Counted from the first letter of the stretch, positions 1 to 10,249 are shown. The stretch is DNA of 64,000 nt from Azospirillum sp. SYSU D00513 (GCF_017356015.1 NZ_JAFIQV010000002.1:62001-126000), one strand, 5' to 3'. A program made the numbers and translations. Notes: generated by a model not told the origin, from the letters alone.

Positions 1-89
1 TCGGTCTCTGGTCTTGCTGATGCGCGGGCATCGAGCGCGACGTGCCGCCGGACATTGCCGTTGCTCCCAGGTCATACGGAGATGTGGTG

Positions 90-419
90 ATGCTGGATGA
101 TCCCGAGAAAACCGATCGTTTGCTCCTGGCCTTGAAGGCCGCCCTCCCCTTCGAGGTCCGGCTCACCCCGATGCTGGCCAAGCATCTGCAAACCAGCGCC
201 GCTGGCGTGGACGGACAGGGCCGCCACCGCGTCACTCAGCTGTCGTACCTCGGCGACGAGGGTGGGATCGTCTGCCATCTTGATCCGGGAGGCGGAAAAG
301 AGCGGCTTCTGGCCTCCCTGACCCATCTGCTGCTTCCACCCACCAATCCCTTGGCCGCGGAGGTGGCCCGCTACCAGAAGCACCGGATCAAGAAGCTCAA
401 GAAACAGGGCAAGGGGTGA
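90..419 (+). CDS. Small conserved-looking protein of unknown function
   Basis: This reading frame encodes about 109 residues and I do not recognise the family. It is a soluble, alpha/beta-looking polypeptide with no signal peptide or membrane segment and a very basic C-terminus (HRIKKLKKQGKG). I prefer the ATG at 90, which follows a purine-rich CGGAG, but the frame is open upstream to an ATG at 42. It converges on the pRiA4b-like gene at 567. A frame on the opposite strand is also open across this stretch, but its translation looks like low-complexity antisense. Being a real gene is likely; the function is unknown. Confidence 0.65.
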   Translation: MLDDPEKTDRLLLALKAALPFEVRLTPMLAKHLQTSAAGVDGQGRHRVTQLSYLGDEGGIVCHLDPGGGKERLLASLTHLLLPPTNPLAAEVARYQKHRIKKLKKQGKG

Positions 420-566
420 AGCGGCGGCGAACCGCTCGGTATCCGCATCCGGGATGCCGCCAGCTCCACGTGAAGGCCGAGGCCCTTGTTTCATGCCGGA
501 CGGGCTGGCTGGCCGCAGATGTTCAAGGCGGCGTTCCGACAGCCGGGCTGCGGCGGGCTGGACGGC

Positions 567-1946
567 TCATTCCTCGTCGTCGATGTCGTCATCGAGATCT
601 TCGTCGGGGTCCGGATACTGTGGCGGGGCCTTGCCGACCGACGCGATCACCTTGGGGTAGCGCTTGCGTGGCTCCCGCTCGCCGCGAGCCAGGACCTCGA
701 CGCGGAAACGCCATTCGTCCCCATAGTCGAACAGGAAGGTCATCGCCTTCCCCACCTTCGGGAACGCCTGGGCCACCGTCGTCTTGTTGACGCTCAGGGA
801 GTCTTCAGCCTCGCCTTCGGCCATGTCGGCGAAAAGCTCGTACCGGGGCTTGGCGGTGAAGATGTTGCCCGTCAGCTTGGGGAAGAAGCCAAAGGCATGA
901 TCCAGGTCGAAGCCATAGGCCCGGATGATCGCCGCGGCGAGGTCGTGGAGAGAACGGTCGCTCGGGATCTCGATGTCGCGGTAGAGCTTGGGCCGAAGGG
1001 CGGCCCGGACGATGTGAGTGGCGGCTCCGGCCCTGGCGTTGCTCCCTTGCCGGTGCGGAGGCTCTTCGTGCGGAGCGTGCGGCAGACTCTCCCGAAGGTC
1101 GGGAACGCCGGCCAGGAAGATGGCGTCGCTCCGGTGATTGGAATAGGCCTGGAAGATATACTCGTTCCAATAATTGATGGTCGGGCCGTGTTTCAACAGG
1201 GTTTCCGCGTCCGCCGCCTTCCGCCCGCCGGACGCGGCCATCCGGGCGACCTCGCGCCCGATGTAATCCAGGAACCGCTGTTCCGTTCCGTCCAGAACCA
1301 CGTAGGGCGTGGTGATGACCACATGGTGGCCGATGTCCAGGACGGGCGGCGGCAGCAGGCGTGTGTACCAGAGTTGGCCGCGTTCCCCGACATAACCCGT
1401 GGCCGAGTGGCACCGCAGGATGTCCTGGGTCACGATGTCCTTCAGCAGCACCAGCGGGCCATCCAGGCCCATATGGAGGTAGAACCCCATGCGGGAGTCC
1501 TGCATCGGCCGGACGATGCCGGCGATCCAGGCCGGCATGCCGACGGTCTCCGTCACCCGCAGGATGCAGGTCCCGATGGTTTCCCGGCTCGACCCGAACT
1601 GGAGGTCGAAAAAGGCCCACATGTTGAAATGGCTCGCCGTGAGAGGGCTGATCGGAGGCCCTTCCGGCATGTACTCGTTCTCCGCCTTCACCAGGGCCTT
1701 GACGTACCCCTTCGCCTCGGGCATGGCGGAGATCGCCTCGGCGAACAGGGACACCAGCCTCAGCCCCTGGGCGTAGAAGGCGAAGGCGGGATCGTAGCCC
1801 TGTTCGATGAGCTCCCTGAACCGGCTGCCGTCGAGGCCGGCCTCATGGGCAAGTTCCCGGCCCGCCCGGAATTCGCACAGATCGATCACATTCGACCGGA
1901 TCTGGGTCGCCACCTTCCTGGCGATCTTGTCGGCGACGCTTCCCAT
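567..1946 (-). CDS. pRiA4b ORF-3-like domain protein with a large unknown N-terminal region
   Basis: The product has 459 residues. The last ~140 residues match the plasmid pRiA4b ORF-3-like family in pattern (LYRDIEIPSDRSLHDLAAAI, then an AFGFF segment, then FLFDYGDEWRFRVEV) and end in a highly acidic tail (DPDEDLDDDIDDEE). The first ~300 residues are a separate alpha/beta region that I cannot assign; it holds a YNEYIF-like tract near the junction. The start at 1946 is chosen because AGGAAA precedes ATG by a few bases; an upstream frame to 1997 lacks such support. Family members usually contain little more than the C-terminal domain, so this is a fusion or a two-domain variant. Biochemical role unknown. 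Confidence 0.85.
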   Translation of the reverse strand: MGSVADKIARKVATQIRSNVIDLCEFRAGRELAHEAGLDGSRFRELIEQGYDPAFAFYAQGLRLVSLFAEAISAMPEAKGYVKALVKAENEYMPEGPPISPLTASHFNMWAFFDLQFGSSRETIGTCILRVTETVGMPAWIAGIVRPMQDSRMGFYLHMGLDGPLVLLKDIVTQDILRCHSATGYVGERGQLWYTRLLPPPVLDIGHHVVITTPYVVLDGTEQRFLDYIGREVARMAASGGRKAADAETLLKHGPTINYWNEYIFQAYSNHRSDAIFLAGVPDLRESLPHAPHEEPPHRQGSNARAGAATHIVRAALRPKLYRDIEIPSDRSLHDLAAAIIRAYGFDLDHAFGFFPKLTGNIFTAKPRYELFADMAEGEAEDSLSVNKTTVAQAFPKVGKAMTFLFDYGDEWRFRVEVLARGEREPRKRYPKVIASVGKAPPQYPDPDEDLDDDIDDEE

Positions 1947-2132
1947 GGGGTTTCCTGCCTTCCGAGCTCGCAACCGCCAAGTTCCGGTTGCCTTCAAAAT
2001 CGTTGCCTACAGGCAACCGGCGGGGACAGCAAGCGGATCGGCCGGGTGTCACAACGGCCTTCCCTATGCCCGCTCCCCGGCAGGGAACTCGGCACCGCTT
2101 CGTCTGCCGCCGTCCTCCGTTGACTTCAGACC

Positions 2133-4688
2133 CTACCCCACCACCTCGCCCGCGCGGGCCCCGGCCAGCGCGTCGGCGATGGCGCGGCGCAGTTCGCCCG
2201 AGGCGACGGGCTTGTGCAGGACGCGGAAGTTGCCGGCCTCGCCCTCCTGGAGGCGTTCGGGGGCGGTGTCGCCGGTGACGAGGATGCTGGGGACGGGGCG
2301 GCCGAGCGCGCGGCGCAGCTCGCGGATGACCTCGGTCCCGGTCTCGCCGTCCTGCAGGCGGTAGTCGGTGACGACGATGTCCGGGCCGCCGTTCTGGCGG
2401 CCCAGCCGCAGGGCGGCGGCGCGCCCGTCCGCGACCAGCACGTCGTGCCCCCATTCGCGCAGCATGGCGCGCATGCCCTCGCGCACGATGACGTCGTCCT
2501 CGACCACCAGAACGGTGGCGGACGGAGCCCGCGCCGGCTCGGCCTGGGGGACGGGCTCCGGTGCCGCGGGCGGCGCCTCGGCCAGCGGGACCAGCACCGA
2601 AAAGACGGATCCCCGGCCGGGCTCGGAGCGCAGGGCCACGGTGTGGCCCATCATCTGGGCGAGGCGGCGCACCACCGCCAGACCGAGCCCCAGCCCCTGG
2701 TCGCGGTTGCGGCTGGCGTTGCCGACCTGGACGAACTCCTGGAAGATGTCCTCCTGCCGGTCGGCTGGGATGCCGATGCCGGTGTCCCACACCTCCAGCC
2801 TCAGGAAGCCGCCGGCGCGCCGGCAGCCGATCAGGATGCGGCCCGTCTCGGTGTAGCGCAGCGCGTTCTCGACGAAATTCTGGAGGATGCGGCCGAGCAG
2901 CATCGGGTCGCTGTGCACATGGGCCGAGCAGGGCACGATGTGCAGGATCAGCTCCTTGCGCAGCGCCACCGGACGGGAGTTGGCGGCGACGCGCTCCAGC
3001 AGCTCCGACACGGGGAAGACCCGGGGCTCCGGCTCCACCGCCCCGGCGTCCAGCCGCGACACGTCGAGCAGCCCGTCCAGCAGCATCTTCAGGGCGCCGA
3101 GCGCCCGGTCCATGGTGCCCAGCACGTTGCGCGACACGGCGTCGGTCGTGCGGCTGGACAGCACCTCCAGCAGCAGCAGCAGCGACTGCACGGGCTGGCG
3201 CAGGTCGTGGCTGGCGGCGGCCAGGAAGGTGGATTTGGCGATGTTCGCGCGTTCCGCCTCGCGCCGCGCCTCGACCAGTTCGGCCTCGTTGCGCTTGCGC
3301 TCGGAGATGTCGCGGACGATGGCGATGAGGCTGACCATCCGCCCGCCGTCGTCGCGGACGGGCGAGGCGCGGAGTTCCAGCCACCGCTCGGCGTCCTCCC
3401 CGCCCGGCCGCCCGGCCGCCCGGTCGCCCGCCCGGTCGCCCGCCCGGTCGCCCGGATGGGTGTTGCGGAACTCCACCGTCACATCCTGGCCGGCGGCGAT
3501 GGCCCCGCGCAGGGGCTCGAGCACGGTGGCGTCGTGCAGCGGGCCTTCCAGCACGCGCAGCACGCCGTGTCCGGCGACCTCCGCCAAGGGAAGGCCGAGC
3601 AGCCGCTCGATGGCGGGATTGCCGTAGAGGATCGGCATTCCGGGCAGGGTCGCGTCGGCGACGAGGATGCCGTCGCCGCTCGACGCCATGGCGCGGTTGC
3701 GGATGCCCAGCGCCCTTTCCGACCGGCGGCGGCGCTGGAACTCGATCAGGAAGCCCGTGGTGAAGAGCAGGATCACCGCCGTCGCGGCGCTGGCCCAGCC
3801 GATGTAGAGCCGGGCGCTCTCCCGCCAGGCCGCGAAGGTGGCCTGCACCGACTCCCCCACCAGCACGATCAGCGGGTAGCTCTCGGCGCGGCGGTAGGTG
3901 TGGATGCGCTCGATCCCGTCCACCGGGCTGGTGGTCCGGTAGGTGCCGGCGGGCTCCCGCTCCACCAGGTTCCAGAGCATGAGGTGCGGGAAGGTCTTGC
4001 CGACGGTCTCCTCCTGCCGCGCGTTGCGGGCGAGCGTCTGGCCGTCGCCGCGCAGCAGCGAGACCGAGCTGTCCGGCGGCAGGCCGATCATCGCGTAGAA
4101 GCGCGAGAAGGTGCCCGCGGGGATGTCGGCGACGGCGACGCCGGCGAAGCGGCCGTCGGGGCTGCTGATCCGGCGCGACACGGGGATCACGATCTCCTCC
4201 GTGCCCTCCGCGAACAGGGCCGGCGCGATGACCAGCCCCAGCCGCGCGGCGGCGCGGTGCCTCAGGAACTCCTCGCGCGTGGCGACGGACGCGCGCGCCC
4301 GGCCGGCACCCAAGGTGTGGCCGGCGGCGTCGCGCAGCTCACCCCGCTCGTCGTAGAGCCGGACGGCGGTGACCACCCCCTCCTCGAAGACCCGCCGGTT
4401 GTCGAGGCGCTGGGCGAGGTTCGGCTGGTCGGAGCGGGCGACGTCGAGAAGCAGGTCGTCGACCTGCCGGAAGGTGGCGACCGCATGCTCCTCGACCAGC
4501 CGGGCGACGATGGCGGTGTTCTGCCGGGCGGTGCGGGCGAGAAGCTGCTCCTCGCGGTGCAGCCGGTCCAGCAGGTTCCACCAGAGCGCCCCGATGGCCA
4601 GCGCCACGGCCAGCCCGGGAAGGACCAGCCGGGCGTCCAGCCGGCGCGGAATCCATGCAACCCGTCCCAATCGCTCGCCCTCGCCCAA
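2133..4688 (-). CDS. Membrane hybrid sensor histidine kinase / response regulator
   Basis: The 851-residue product has a membrane segment near residues 22-42, a ~250-residue periplasmic sensor (Cache-like), a second segment near 290-312, a PAS region at about 325-460, a dimerisation/phosphoacceptor helix with H in SHDLRQP (~515), an ATPase domain (N box NFVENALRY; G boxes DTGIGIP and GLGLGLAVV), and a C-terminal receiver with acidic pocket VVEDD, phospho-acceptor in TDYRL and a conserved lysine in HKP. It should autophosphorylate and pass phosphate to its own receiver. No DNA-binding partner is adjacent, so target genes are unknown. It is divergent from murJ. A short tandem repeat expands the PAS region. 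Confidence 0.93.
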   Translation of the reverse strand: MGEGERLGRVAWIPRRLDARLVLPGLAVALAIGALWWNLLDRLHREEQLLARTARQNTAIVARLVEEHAVATFRQVDDLLLDVARSDQPNLAQRLDNRRVFEEGVVTAVRLYDERGELRDAAGHTLGAGRARASVATREEFLRHRAAARLGLVIAPALFAEGTEEIVIPVSRRISSPDGRFAGVAVADIPAGTFSRFYAMIGLPPDSSVSLLRGDGQTLARNARQEETVGKTFPHLMLWNLVEREPAGTYRTTSPVDGIERIHTYRRAESYPLIVLVGESVQATFAAWRESARLYIGWASAATAVILLFTTGFLIEFQRRRRSERALGIRNRAMASSGDGILVADATLPGMPILYGNPAIERLLGLPLAEVAGHGVLRVLEGPLHDATVLEPLRGAIAAGQDVTVEFRNTHPGDRAGDRAGDRAAGRPGGEDAERWLELRASPVRDDGGRMVSLIAIVRDISERKRNEAELVEARREAERANIAKSTFLAAASHDLRQPVQSLLLLLEVLSSRTTDAVSRNVLGTMDRALGALKMLLDGLLDVSRLDAGAVEPEPRVFPVSELLERVAANSRPVALRKELILHIVPCSAHVHSDPMLLGRILQNFVENALRYTETGRILIGCRRAGGFLRLEVWDTGIGIPADRQEDIFQEFVQVGNASRNRDQGLGLGLAVVRRLAQMMGHTVALRSEPGRGSVFSVLVPLAEAPPAAPEPVPQAEPARAPSATVLVVEDDVIVREGMRAMLREWGHDVLVADGRAAALRLGRQNGGPDIVVTDYRLQDGETGTEVIRELRRALGRPVPSILVTGDTAPERLQEGEAGNFRVLHKPVASGELRRAIADALAGARAGEVVG
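3401..3454. repeat. 12-bp tandem repeat inside the histidine kinase gene
   Basis: Three identical copies of CCCGGTCGCCCG lie at 3419-3454, preceded by shorter degenerate units of the CGCCCGGC type from 3401. In the kinase they encode the repeated tetrapeptide GDRA followed by AAGRPGG, a flexible charged insertion within the PAS region. The unit is in frame, so copy-number change would alter linker length without breaking the protein. Confidence 0.9.
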
Positions 4689-4878
4689 TCGTCCGCCCGC
4701 CTCCGGCCAACCCAGGAGAGCAGAATGCCCTTTTCATACCACTTCTTCAAAGGCGCGGGCTGTTATATCTGCCGATGGTCCTATATCGGCCCAAAAGTTC
4801 AGGGCTTGGCCGGCCTTGCGCGGGCTGGCCTTCGCCAAGCTTTCCAGCGGGCGCGGGCGCGGCTATACGGGGCCGGAC

Positions 4879-6447
4879 ATGAGCTTCGCCCGCGCCATCG
4901 CCACCGTCGGCGGCCTGACCCTGCTGAGCCGGCTGGCCGGCTTCGCCCGCGACATCCTGACCGCCGCACTACTCGGCGCCGGGCCGGTCGCCGACGCCTT
5001 CTTCGTCGCGCTGAAACTGCCGAACTTCTTCCGCCGCCTCTTCGCGGAGGGCGCCTTCGGCGTCGCCTTCGTGCCGCTCTTCGCGGCGACCCTACAAAAG
5101 GACGGGCGCGCCGCCGCCGTGGCCTTCGCGGAAGAGGCGATGGCCGTGCTGCTGGCGCTGCTGATCCCCTTCACCGTGCTGGCGGTCGCGGCCATGCCCT
5201 GGCTGATGGGAGGGCTGGCGCCGGGCTTCGCCGACGACCCCGCGAAGTTCGAACTGGCCGTCGATCTCGCGCGGCTGACCTTCCCCTACCTGGCGCTGGT
5301 CTCGCTGGTGGCGCTGCTGGGCGGGGTGCTGAACGCGCTCGACCGCTTCGGCCCCTTCGCCGCGGCACCCATCGCCTTCAACCTGACGCTCATCGCGGCG
5401 CTGCTCGCCGCCCCGCATCTGGGGCTGGAGCCCGGCCGGGCCATGGCTGCGGCGGTGACGCTGTCGGGCGTCGTGCAGCTCGCCTGGATGAGCTGGGCCT
5501 GCCGCGCCGCCGGGGTGACGCTCGCGATCCGGCGGCCGCGGCTGAGCCCGCGCGTGCGCCGGCTGTTCCGGCTGGTCGGGCCGGGGGCGCTCGGCGCCGG
5601 GGTCATGCAGATCAACCTGTTCCTCAACGTGGTGCTCGCCTCGCTCCTGCCCTCGGGTGCGGTGTCCTATCTCTATTACGCGGACCGTCTGAACCAGATG
5701 CCGCTGGGCATCATCGGCATCGCCATCGGCACCGCGCTGCTGCCGGTGCTGTCGCGCTTCGCGGCGGCGGGGGACGAGCGGATGGTGCGCTATTACCTGA
5801 GCCGCGCGCTGGAGTTCAGCCTGCTGCTCGGCCTGCCGGCGGCGGTGGCGCTGGGGGTGGCGGGGCTGCCCATCGTGTCGGTCTTGTTCGAGCGCGGCGC
5901 CTTCGGCCCCGTGGAGGCGCGGGCCACGGCGGCGGCACTCGGCGCCTACGCGCTGGGCATCCCCGCCTTCGTCATCGTCAAGGCGCTGAACGCCGCCTTC
6001 TTCGCCCGGCAGGACACCGGCACCCCGGTGCGCGTGGCCGTCATCGTCACCGTGGCGACGCTGCTGCTGGGGCTGGCCCTGCTGCCGGCGCTGGGCCATG
6101 TCGGCATCGCGCTGGCCACGGGGCTGACCGCCTGGCTGAACCTGGCCCTGCTCGCCGCGGCACTGAAGCGGGCCGGCCGGCTGGCGCTGGACGAGCGGCT
6201 GCTGCGCCGCGCGCCGCGCATCGCGATCGCCGCCGTCGGCATGGGGCTGGCGCTGGCCGGGGCGGAAGCCCTGCTGGCGCCCTGGCTGCAGGCCCCCTCC
6301 TCCGGCCCGCGCTTCGCCGCCCTGGCGCTGCTGGTCGGGGCCGGCGCGCTCGCCTTCGCGGGCTTGGCCCAGCTGCTCGGCGGCGCCTCGGTGGCGGACC
6401 TCAAGGGCTTCCTGCGCCGCGACGGATCGCCGGCGTCCGTGCGCTGA
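4879..6447 (+). CDS. murJ: Lipid II flippase MurJ
   Basis: MurJ (MviN) flips undecaprenyl-linked lipid II across the inner membrane for peptidoglycan assembly. The 522-residue length is normal for the family. The N-terminus begins MSFARAIATVGGLTLLSRL and continues with the GFARD and LPNFFRRLFAEGAF signatures; about 14 hydrophobic helices follow. The ATG at 4879 was chosen because the conserved MSF start sits there; the frame is open much further upstream but that extension reads as arginine-rich noise. It is divergent from the sensor kinase, and the 190-bp gap between them contains two TATAT-type sequences near 4771-4785 that could serve as promoter elements. Confidence 0.97.
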   Translation: MSFARAIATVGGLTLLSRLAGFARDILTAALLGAGPVADAFFVALKLPNFFRRLFAEGAFGVAFVPLFAATLQKDGRAAAVAFAEEAMAVLLALLIPFTVLAVAAMPWLMGGLAPGFADDPAKFELAVDLARLTFPYLALVSLVALLGGVLNALDRFGPFAAAPIAFNLTLIAALLAAPHLGLEPGRAMAAAVTLSGVVQLAWMSWACRAAGVTLAIRRPRLSPRVRRLFRLVGPGALGAGVMQINLFLNVVLASLLPSGAVSYLYYADRLNQMPLGIIGIAIGTALLPVLSRFAAAGDERMVRYYLSRALEFSLLLGLPAAVALGVAGLPIVSVLFERGAFGPVEARATAAALGAYALGIPAFVIVKALNAAFFARQDTGTPVRVAVIVTVATLLLGLALLPALGHVGIALATGLTAWLNLALLAAALKRAGRLALDERLLRRAPRIAIAAVGMGLALAGAEALLAPWLQAPSSGPRFAALALLVGAGALAFAGLAQLLGGASVADLKGFLRRDGSPASVR

Positions 6448-6545
6448 AGCCGAATAGCGGGCGGTCCGCCCGCCGCGCAACTTGACGCAAGGGACCGCCG
6501 GGGGCGATAAAACGCGCCTCCCAGACGTTTCGAGCGAGAACCCCC

Positions 6546-7544
6546 GTGAACCGCATCTTCTCCGGCATGCAGCCGACCCGGCAGCTTCACCTCGGCAACT
6601 ATCTGGGGGCACTGCGGAACTGGGTGGACCTGCAGAACCAGTACGAATGCATCTTCTGCGTCGTCGACCTGCACGCGCTGACCATCGACCAGCCGCCCGA
6701 GGTGCTGCGCAACAACATCCGCGAGGTCGCCGCGGCCTACATCGCCGCCGGCATCGACCCGGAGAAGAACATCCTCTTCAACCAGTCCTTCGTGTCCGGC
6801 CATTCGGAGCTGTCCTGGATCCTGTCCTGCCACACGCCGCTGGGCTGGCTGAACCGGATGACGCAGTTCAAGGAGAAGGCCGGCAAGCAGAAGGACATGG
6901 CCAATCTCGGCCTCTACGCCTACCCGGTGCTGATGGCGGCGGACATCCTGCTCTACAAGGCGACGCACGTGCCGGTGGGCGAGGACCAGAAGCAGCATCT
7001 GGAGCTGGCCCGCGACATCGCCGGCGCCTTCAACCGCCATTACGAGGTGGAGTTCTTCCCGCAGCCCGAGCCGCAGATCCTCGGCGAGGCGACCCGCGTG
7101 ATGAGCTTGCGCGACGGCACCAAGAAGATGAGCAAGTCGGACGAGTCGGAATATTCGCGCATCAACATGACCGACGACGCCGACACCATCGCGCAGAAGG
7201 TCCGCAAGGCCAAGACCGACCCGGAGCCCCTGCCCGAGACGGTGGAGGAGCTGGAGAAGCGCGCGGAGGCCGACAACCTCGTCACGATCTACGCGGCGCT
7301 TGCCGGCCAGAGCCGCGAGCAGGTGCTGGGCCAGTTCGCGGGCGCCCAGTTCTCCGCCTTCAAGGGCTCGCTGGTCGATCTCGCGGTCGAGAAGCTGGCG
7401 CCGATGACGAGCCGCATGAAGGAGCTGCTGGCCGACAAGGCGGAGATCGACCGGCTGCTGCGCAAGGGCGGCGAGCGCGCCGCCGCCATCGCCGAGAAGA
7501 ACCTGAACGAGGTCAAGGACATCATCGGCCTGCTGCGGCCCTGA
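6546..7544 (+). CDS. trpS: Tryptophan-tRNA ligase
   Basis: The cytoplasmic enzyme charges tRNA-Trp with tryptophan using ATP. The product has 332 residues, standard for bacterial TrpRS. The class I signature HIGH appears as HLGN at residue 15 and KMSKS is intact near residue 195 (KKMSKSD). The DLHALT and [14 protein letters not shown] tracts are typical. Translation starts at a GTG at 6546. It lies 98 bp after murJ, a common murJ-trpS pairing in alphaproteobacteria, and a GC-rich hairpin (6458-6474) lies between them without a T run. Confidence 0.98.
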   Translation: MNRIFSGMQPTRQLHLGNYLGALRNWVDLQNQYECIFCVVDLHALTIDQPPEVLRNNIREVAAAYIAAGIDPEKNILFNQSFVSGHSELSWILSCHTPLGWLNRMTQFKEKAGKQKDMANLGLYAYPVLMAADILLYKATHVPVGEDQKQHLELARDIAGAFNRHYEVEFFPQPEPQILGEATRVMSLRDGTKKMSKSDESEYSRINMTDDADTIAQKVRKAKTDPEPLPETVEELEKRAEADNLVTIYAALAGQSREQVLGQFAGAQFSAFKGSLVDLAVEKLAPMTSRMKELLADKAEIDRLLRKGGERAAAIAEKNLNEVKDIIGLLRP

Positions 7545-7587
7545 TCCCCTGCCCTTCCCCTCCGGACCTCCGGCGAGGCACCCGCGC

Positions 7588-8205
7588 GTGACGCACACCA
7601 TCCTGCTCACCGGCTTCCAGCCCTTCGGGCCGCACGGCGTCAACCCGACGGCCCTGCTGATGGAGCGGCTGTCCGGGGAGCCGGGGGTCGTCACCGCCGT
7701 GGTTCCCGTCGAATACGGCGCCTGCGGCGACCTCTTCGCCGAGCTGGTCCGGCGGCACGAGCCGGCCGCCGCCGTCTGCTTCGGGCTGGCGGCGCGCAGC
7801 GACTTCATCCAGATCGAGCGTATCGCCTGGAACCGCGACGAGAGCCCCCACCCCGACAACGCCGGGCTGGTGCGCGACGACCTCGCCATCGTGGAGGGCG
7901 GCGAGACGGCCTACGGCTCCGGCCTGCCGGTGCCGGCGCTGGTCCAGGCGCTGGGTGCCGCCGGCCTGCCCGCCACCTTCAGCGACTTCGCGGGCGGCTA
8001 TGTCTGCAACCACCTCTTCTACCGGGCGCGCCACCTGATCGAGACCGAAGGCCTCGACCTTCCCATGGGCTTCATCCACATGCCGCCCCTGCCCCACATG
8101 GTCGAAGGCGAACCCGGCCGCCGAGGCCTGCCGCTCGACCGCCAGGAACTGGCGGTGCGCACGGTGCTGGACCTGCTGCGGCGCGGTCTGGCGGCGGTGG
8201 GCTGA
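7588..8205 (+). CDS. pcp: Pyroglutamyl-peptidase I
   Basis: This cysteine peptidase (family C15) removes N-terminal pyroglutamate from peptides in the cytoplasm. The 205-residue product carries the expected catalytic triad: E77 in IQIER, C140 in GGYVCNHLFY and H164 in GFIHMPPLP. The N-terminal ILLTGFQPFG motif is typical. The start is a GTG at 7588. It lies 43 bp after trpS and probably shares its transcript. Confidence 0.96.
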   Translation: MTHTILLTGFQPFGPHGVNPTALLMERLSGEPGVVTAVVPVEYGACGDLFAELVRRHEPAAAVCFGLAARSDFIQIERIAWNRDESPHPDNAGLVRDDLAIVEGGETAYGSGLPVPALVQALGAAGLPATFSDFAGGYVCNHLFYRARHLIETEGLDLPMGFIHMPPLPHMVEGEPGRRGLPLDRQELAVRTVLDLLRRGLAAVG

Positions 8206-8279
8206 CGATCCAGGGCAGCTTGGTTTCCTTCTTCCCGGTGGAGAGAGGGAAACTTAAACGCCCCTAAACGCCGGCCGGG

Positions 8280-9224
8280 TCAACCGGCGCGGCGGCGTTC
8301 GATGGCGTCCCAGAGGAGGGATTCCAGCTGGACGCCGTCCAGCCGGTTGATCTCCTGGATGCCCGTGGGCGAGGTGACGTTGATCTCCGTCATGTAGTCG
8401 CCGATCACGTCGATGCCGACGAAGACCAAGTTCTTCTCGCGCAGGGTCGGGCCGATGGCCGTGCAGATCGCGCGCTCGCGCTCGGTCAGGGTGGTCTTCT
8501 GGGCGCTGCCGCCGGCGTGGAAGTTGGCGCGGGCCTCGCCCTGCAGGGGCATGCGGCTGACGGCACCCACCGGCTCGCCGTCGATCAGGATGATGCGCTT
8601 GTCGCCCTGGCGGATCTCCGGCAGGTATTTCTGCGCGATCACCGGCTCGCGGTAGAGCTGGCCGAACAGCTCCAGCAGCGAGCCCAGATTCTCGTCATCG
8701 GGCTTCAGGTGGAAGACGCCGGCGCCGCCGTTGCCGAACAGCGGCTTGACGATGATGTCCTTGTGCTCGGCGCGGAAGTCCAGGATGGCCTGCTTGTCGC
8801 TGGTGATCAGCGTCGGCGGCATCAGGTCGGGGAAGCGCGTGATGAACAGCTTCTCCGGCGCATTGCGCACCTCGGCAGGGTCGTTCAGCACCAGCACCTT
8901 GGGCTGGACATGCTCCAGCAGGTGGGTGGCGGTGATGTAGTTCATGTCGAAGGGGGGATCCTGCCGCATCAGGATCACGTCCATCTCCGTGAGGTCCGTC
9001 AGCCGCGGCTCGCCCAGCGTGTAGTGAGCGCCCTTCTGCCGGACGACGGTCATCTCCCGCACCCGCGCGCTCAGACGGTTGCCGTTCAGGGCCAGGTCGC
9101 GCGGGTGGTAGTGGTAGAGCCTGTGGCCGCGCTTCTGCGCCTCCAGCGCCATCATGAAGCTGGAATCCGTGTCGATGTTGATGGATTCGATCGGGTCCAT
9201 CTGGAAGGCGACAGCGAGGCTCAT
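8280..9224 (-). CDS. gshB: Glutathione synthetase
   Basis: GshB joins gamma-glutamylcysteine and glycine with ATP to make glutathione. The 314-residue product is typical in length and has the N-terminal substrate-binding part ([17 protein letters not shown]), the DPPFD motif, and an ATP-grasp domain including [12 protein letters not shown] and the metal/phosphate region EINVTSPTG. It is preceded upstream on the same strand by a SirB1-like gene with 58 bp between them, and follows the yraN-rsmI group, a neighbourhood common in alphaproteobacteria. Confidence 0.98.
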   Translation of the reverse strand: MSLAVAFQMDPIESINIDTDSSFMMALEAQKRGHRLYHYHPRDLALNGNRLSARVREMTVVRQKGAHYTLGEPRLTDLTEMDVILMRQDPPFDMNYITATHLLEHVQPKVLVLNDPAEVRNAPEKLFITRFPDLMPPTLITSDKQAILDFRAEHKDIIVKPLFGNGGAGVFHLKPDDENLGSLLELFGQLYREPVIAQKYLPEIRQGDKRIILIDGEPVGAVSRMPLQGEARANFHAGGSAQKTTLTERERAICTAIGPTLREKNLVFVGIDVIGDYMTEINVTSPTGIQEINRLDGVQLESLLWDAIERRRAG

Positions 9225-9282
9225 CGGTCGGGCGTCTTTCGGTTCGGGTCGCGTGGGAGACGGGGCTTGCCGGCGGGCGGCG

Positions 9283-10146
9283 TCAGTTCAGTCGGTTCTT
9301 CAGCTGCTGGATCAGCGAGGCCGCCTGGTGGCGGTGGTGGTCGGTGTCGGCCAGCGCCAAGAAGATCTCCAGCGCCTTGATGGCGTCGGTCAGGTTGCCG
9401 GCGTGGGCTTCCAGCAGGCCGGTCTCGCGCCACAGCGACGGCTCGTCCGGCGCGAAGAGGCGCATCGTCTCCAGCACCTTCAAGGCCTTCGGCACCTCGT
9501 GGGAGGAGAGGTGGCGCAGCTTGATGTTGTTCTGGAGCCGCAGCAGCACGTCGCGGTTCGTCACCGGCTGGTAGTGGGCGGGCTCCAGCTCCGCGGCCGA
9601 GCCGGCGGTCGCCTTCAGCAGGTCGCGCAGCTCCATGACCGTGCGCACCTGCCCCTCGTTGAAGGGGTCGAGGATGAAGCGCTCGCCCTCATGGTCCATG
9701 CGCAGCAGGAAATGGCCGGGGAAGTTCAGCCCGGTGATCTCCCATGTCGCGGCGCGGGCGGCGTGCAGGAAGAGGATGCCGAGCGCCACCGGCAGGCCGC
9801 GCCGCCGGTCGATGACGCGCAGCATGTTGGCGTTCTGCAGGTCGTCGTAGGTGTCGTGGTCGCCGGAATAGCCGTGCCGCTCGATGATCACCGCGCGCAG
9901 CAGCGCGATGCGCTCGCGCAGGTCGTCCACGCCGGGCGCGCGCTCCTGCATGTCGCGGGCGATGGCGTCGAGGTGGCGGCGGTAGGCGTCGAGGTCCGTG
10001 CCCGGCCGGTCCAGCACGCCCAGCGCCAGCGCCGTCTCGGCGACGTCGATCTCGTGGTCCGGCTGCTGCCCGACGCGGCGCAGGATGTCCCGTGCTTCGG
10101 CGAGGCTGGTCAAGGTTGGCGTCCTTCTTCCTGGCGGACTCGGCAT
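9283..10146 (-). CDS. SirB1-family transglutaminase-like / TPR protein
   Basis: The 287-residue product matches the SirB1 family: a transglutaminase-like core ([17 protein letters not shown] and NFPGHFLLR with the conserved His) followed by C-terminal TPR-like helices ([19 protein letters not shown]). The catalytic cysteine expected in true transglutaminases is not evident, so enzymatic activity is doubtful. I placed the start at 10146, where an AAGG lies about 12 bases upstream; a longer frame to 10182 is possible. Function in the cell is not established for most members. Confidence 0.88.
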   Translation of the reverse strand: MPSPPGRRTPTLTSLAEARDILRRVGQQPDHEIDVAETALALGVLDRPGTDLDAYRRHLDAIARDMQERAPGVDDLRERIALLRAVIIERHGYSGDHDTYDDLQNANMLRVIDRRRGLPVALGILFLHAARAATWEITGLNFPGHFLLRMDHEGERFILDPFNEGQVRTVMELRDLLKATAGSAAELEPAHYQPVTNRDVLLRLQNNIKLRHLSSHEVPKALKVLETMRLFAPDEPSLWRETGLLEAHAGNLTDAIKALEIFLALADTDHHRHQAASLIQQLKNRLN

Positions 10147-10249
10147 GGCTGTGTCGGCGCCTTCGGGACCGCCGGGCGGCAACCATGTTCCGCAATCTTC
10201 TGCAATGCTCGCGGGGGCCGCCCGGTTCCCGGCGGACCAGCACGGCGCA

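Noticed and set aside
2214..6485. A plus-strand frame open for over 1,400 codons across the antisense of the histidine kinase and through murJ
   Set aside because: It is a by-product of high third-position GC; its translation is Arg/Gly/Ala-rich with no domain, while both the kinase and murJ have full family signatures in other frames.
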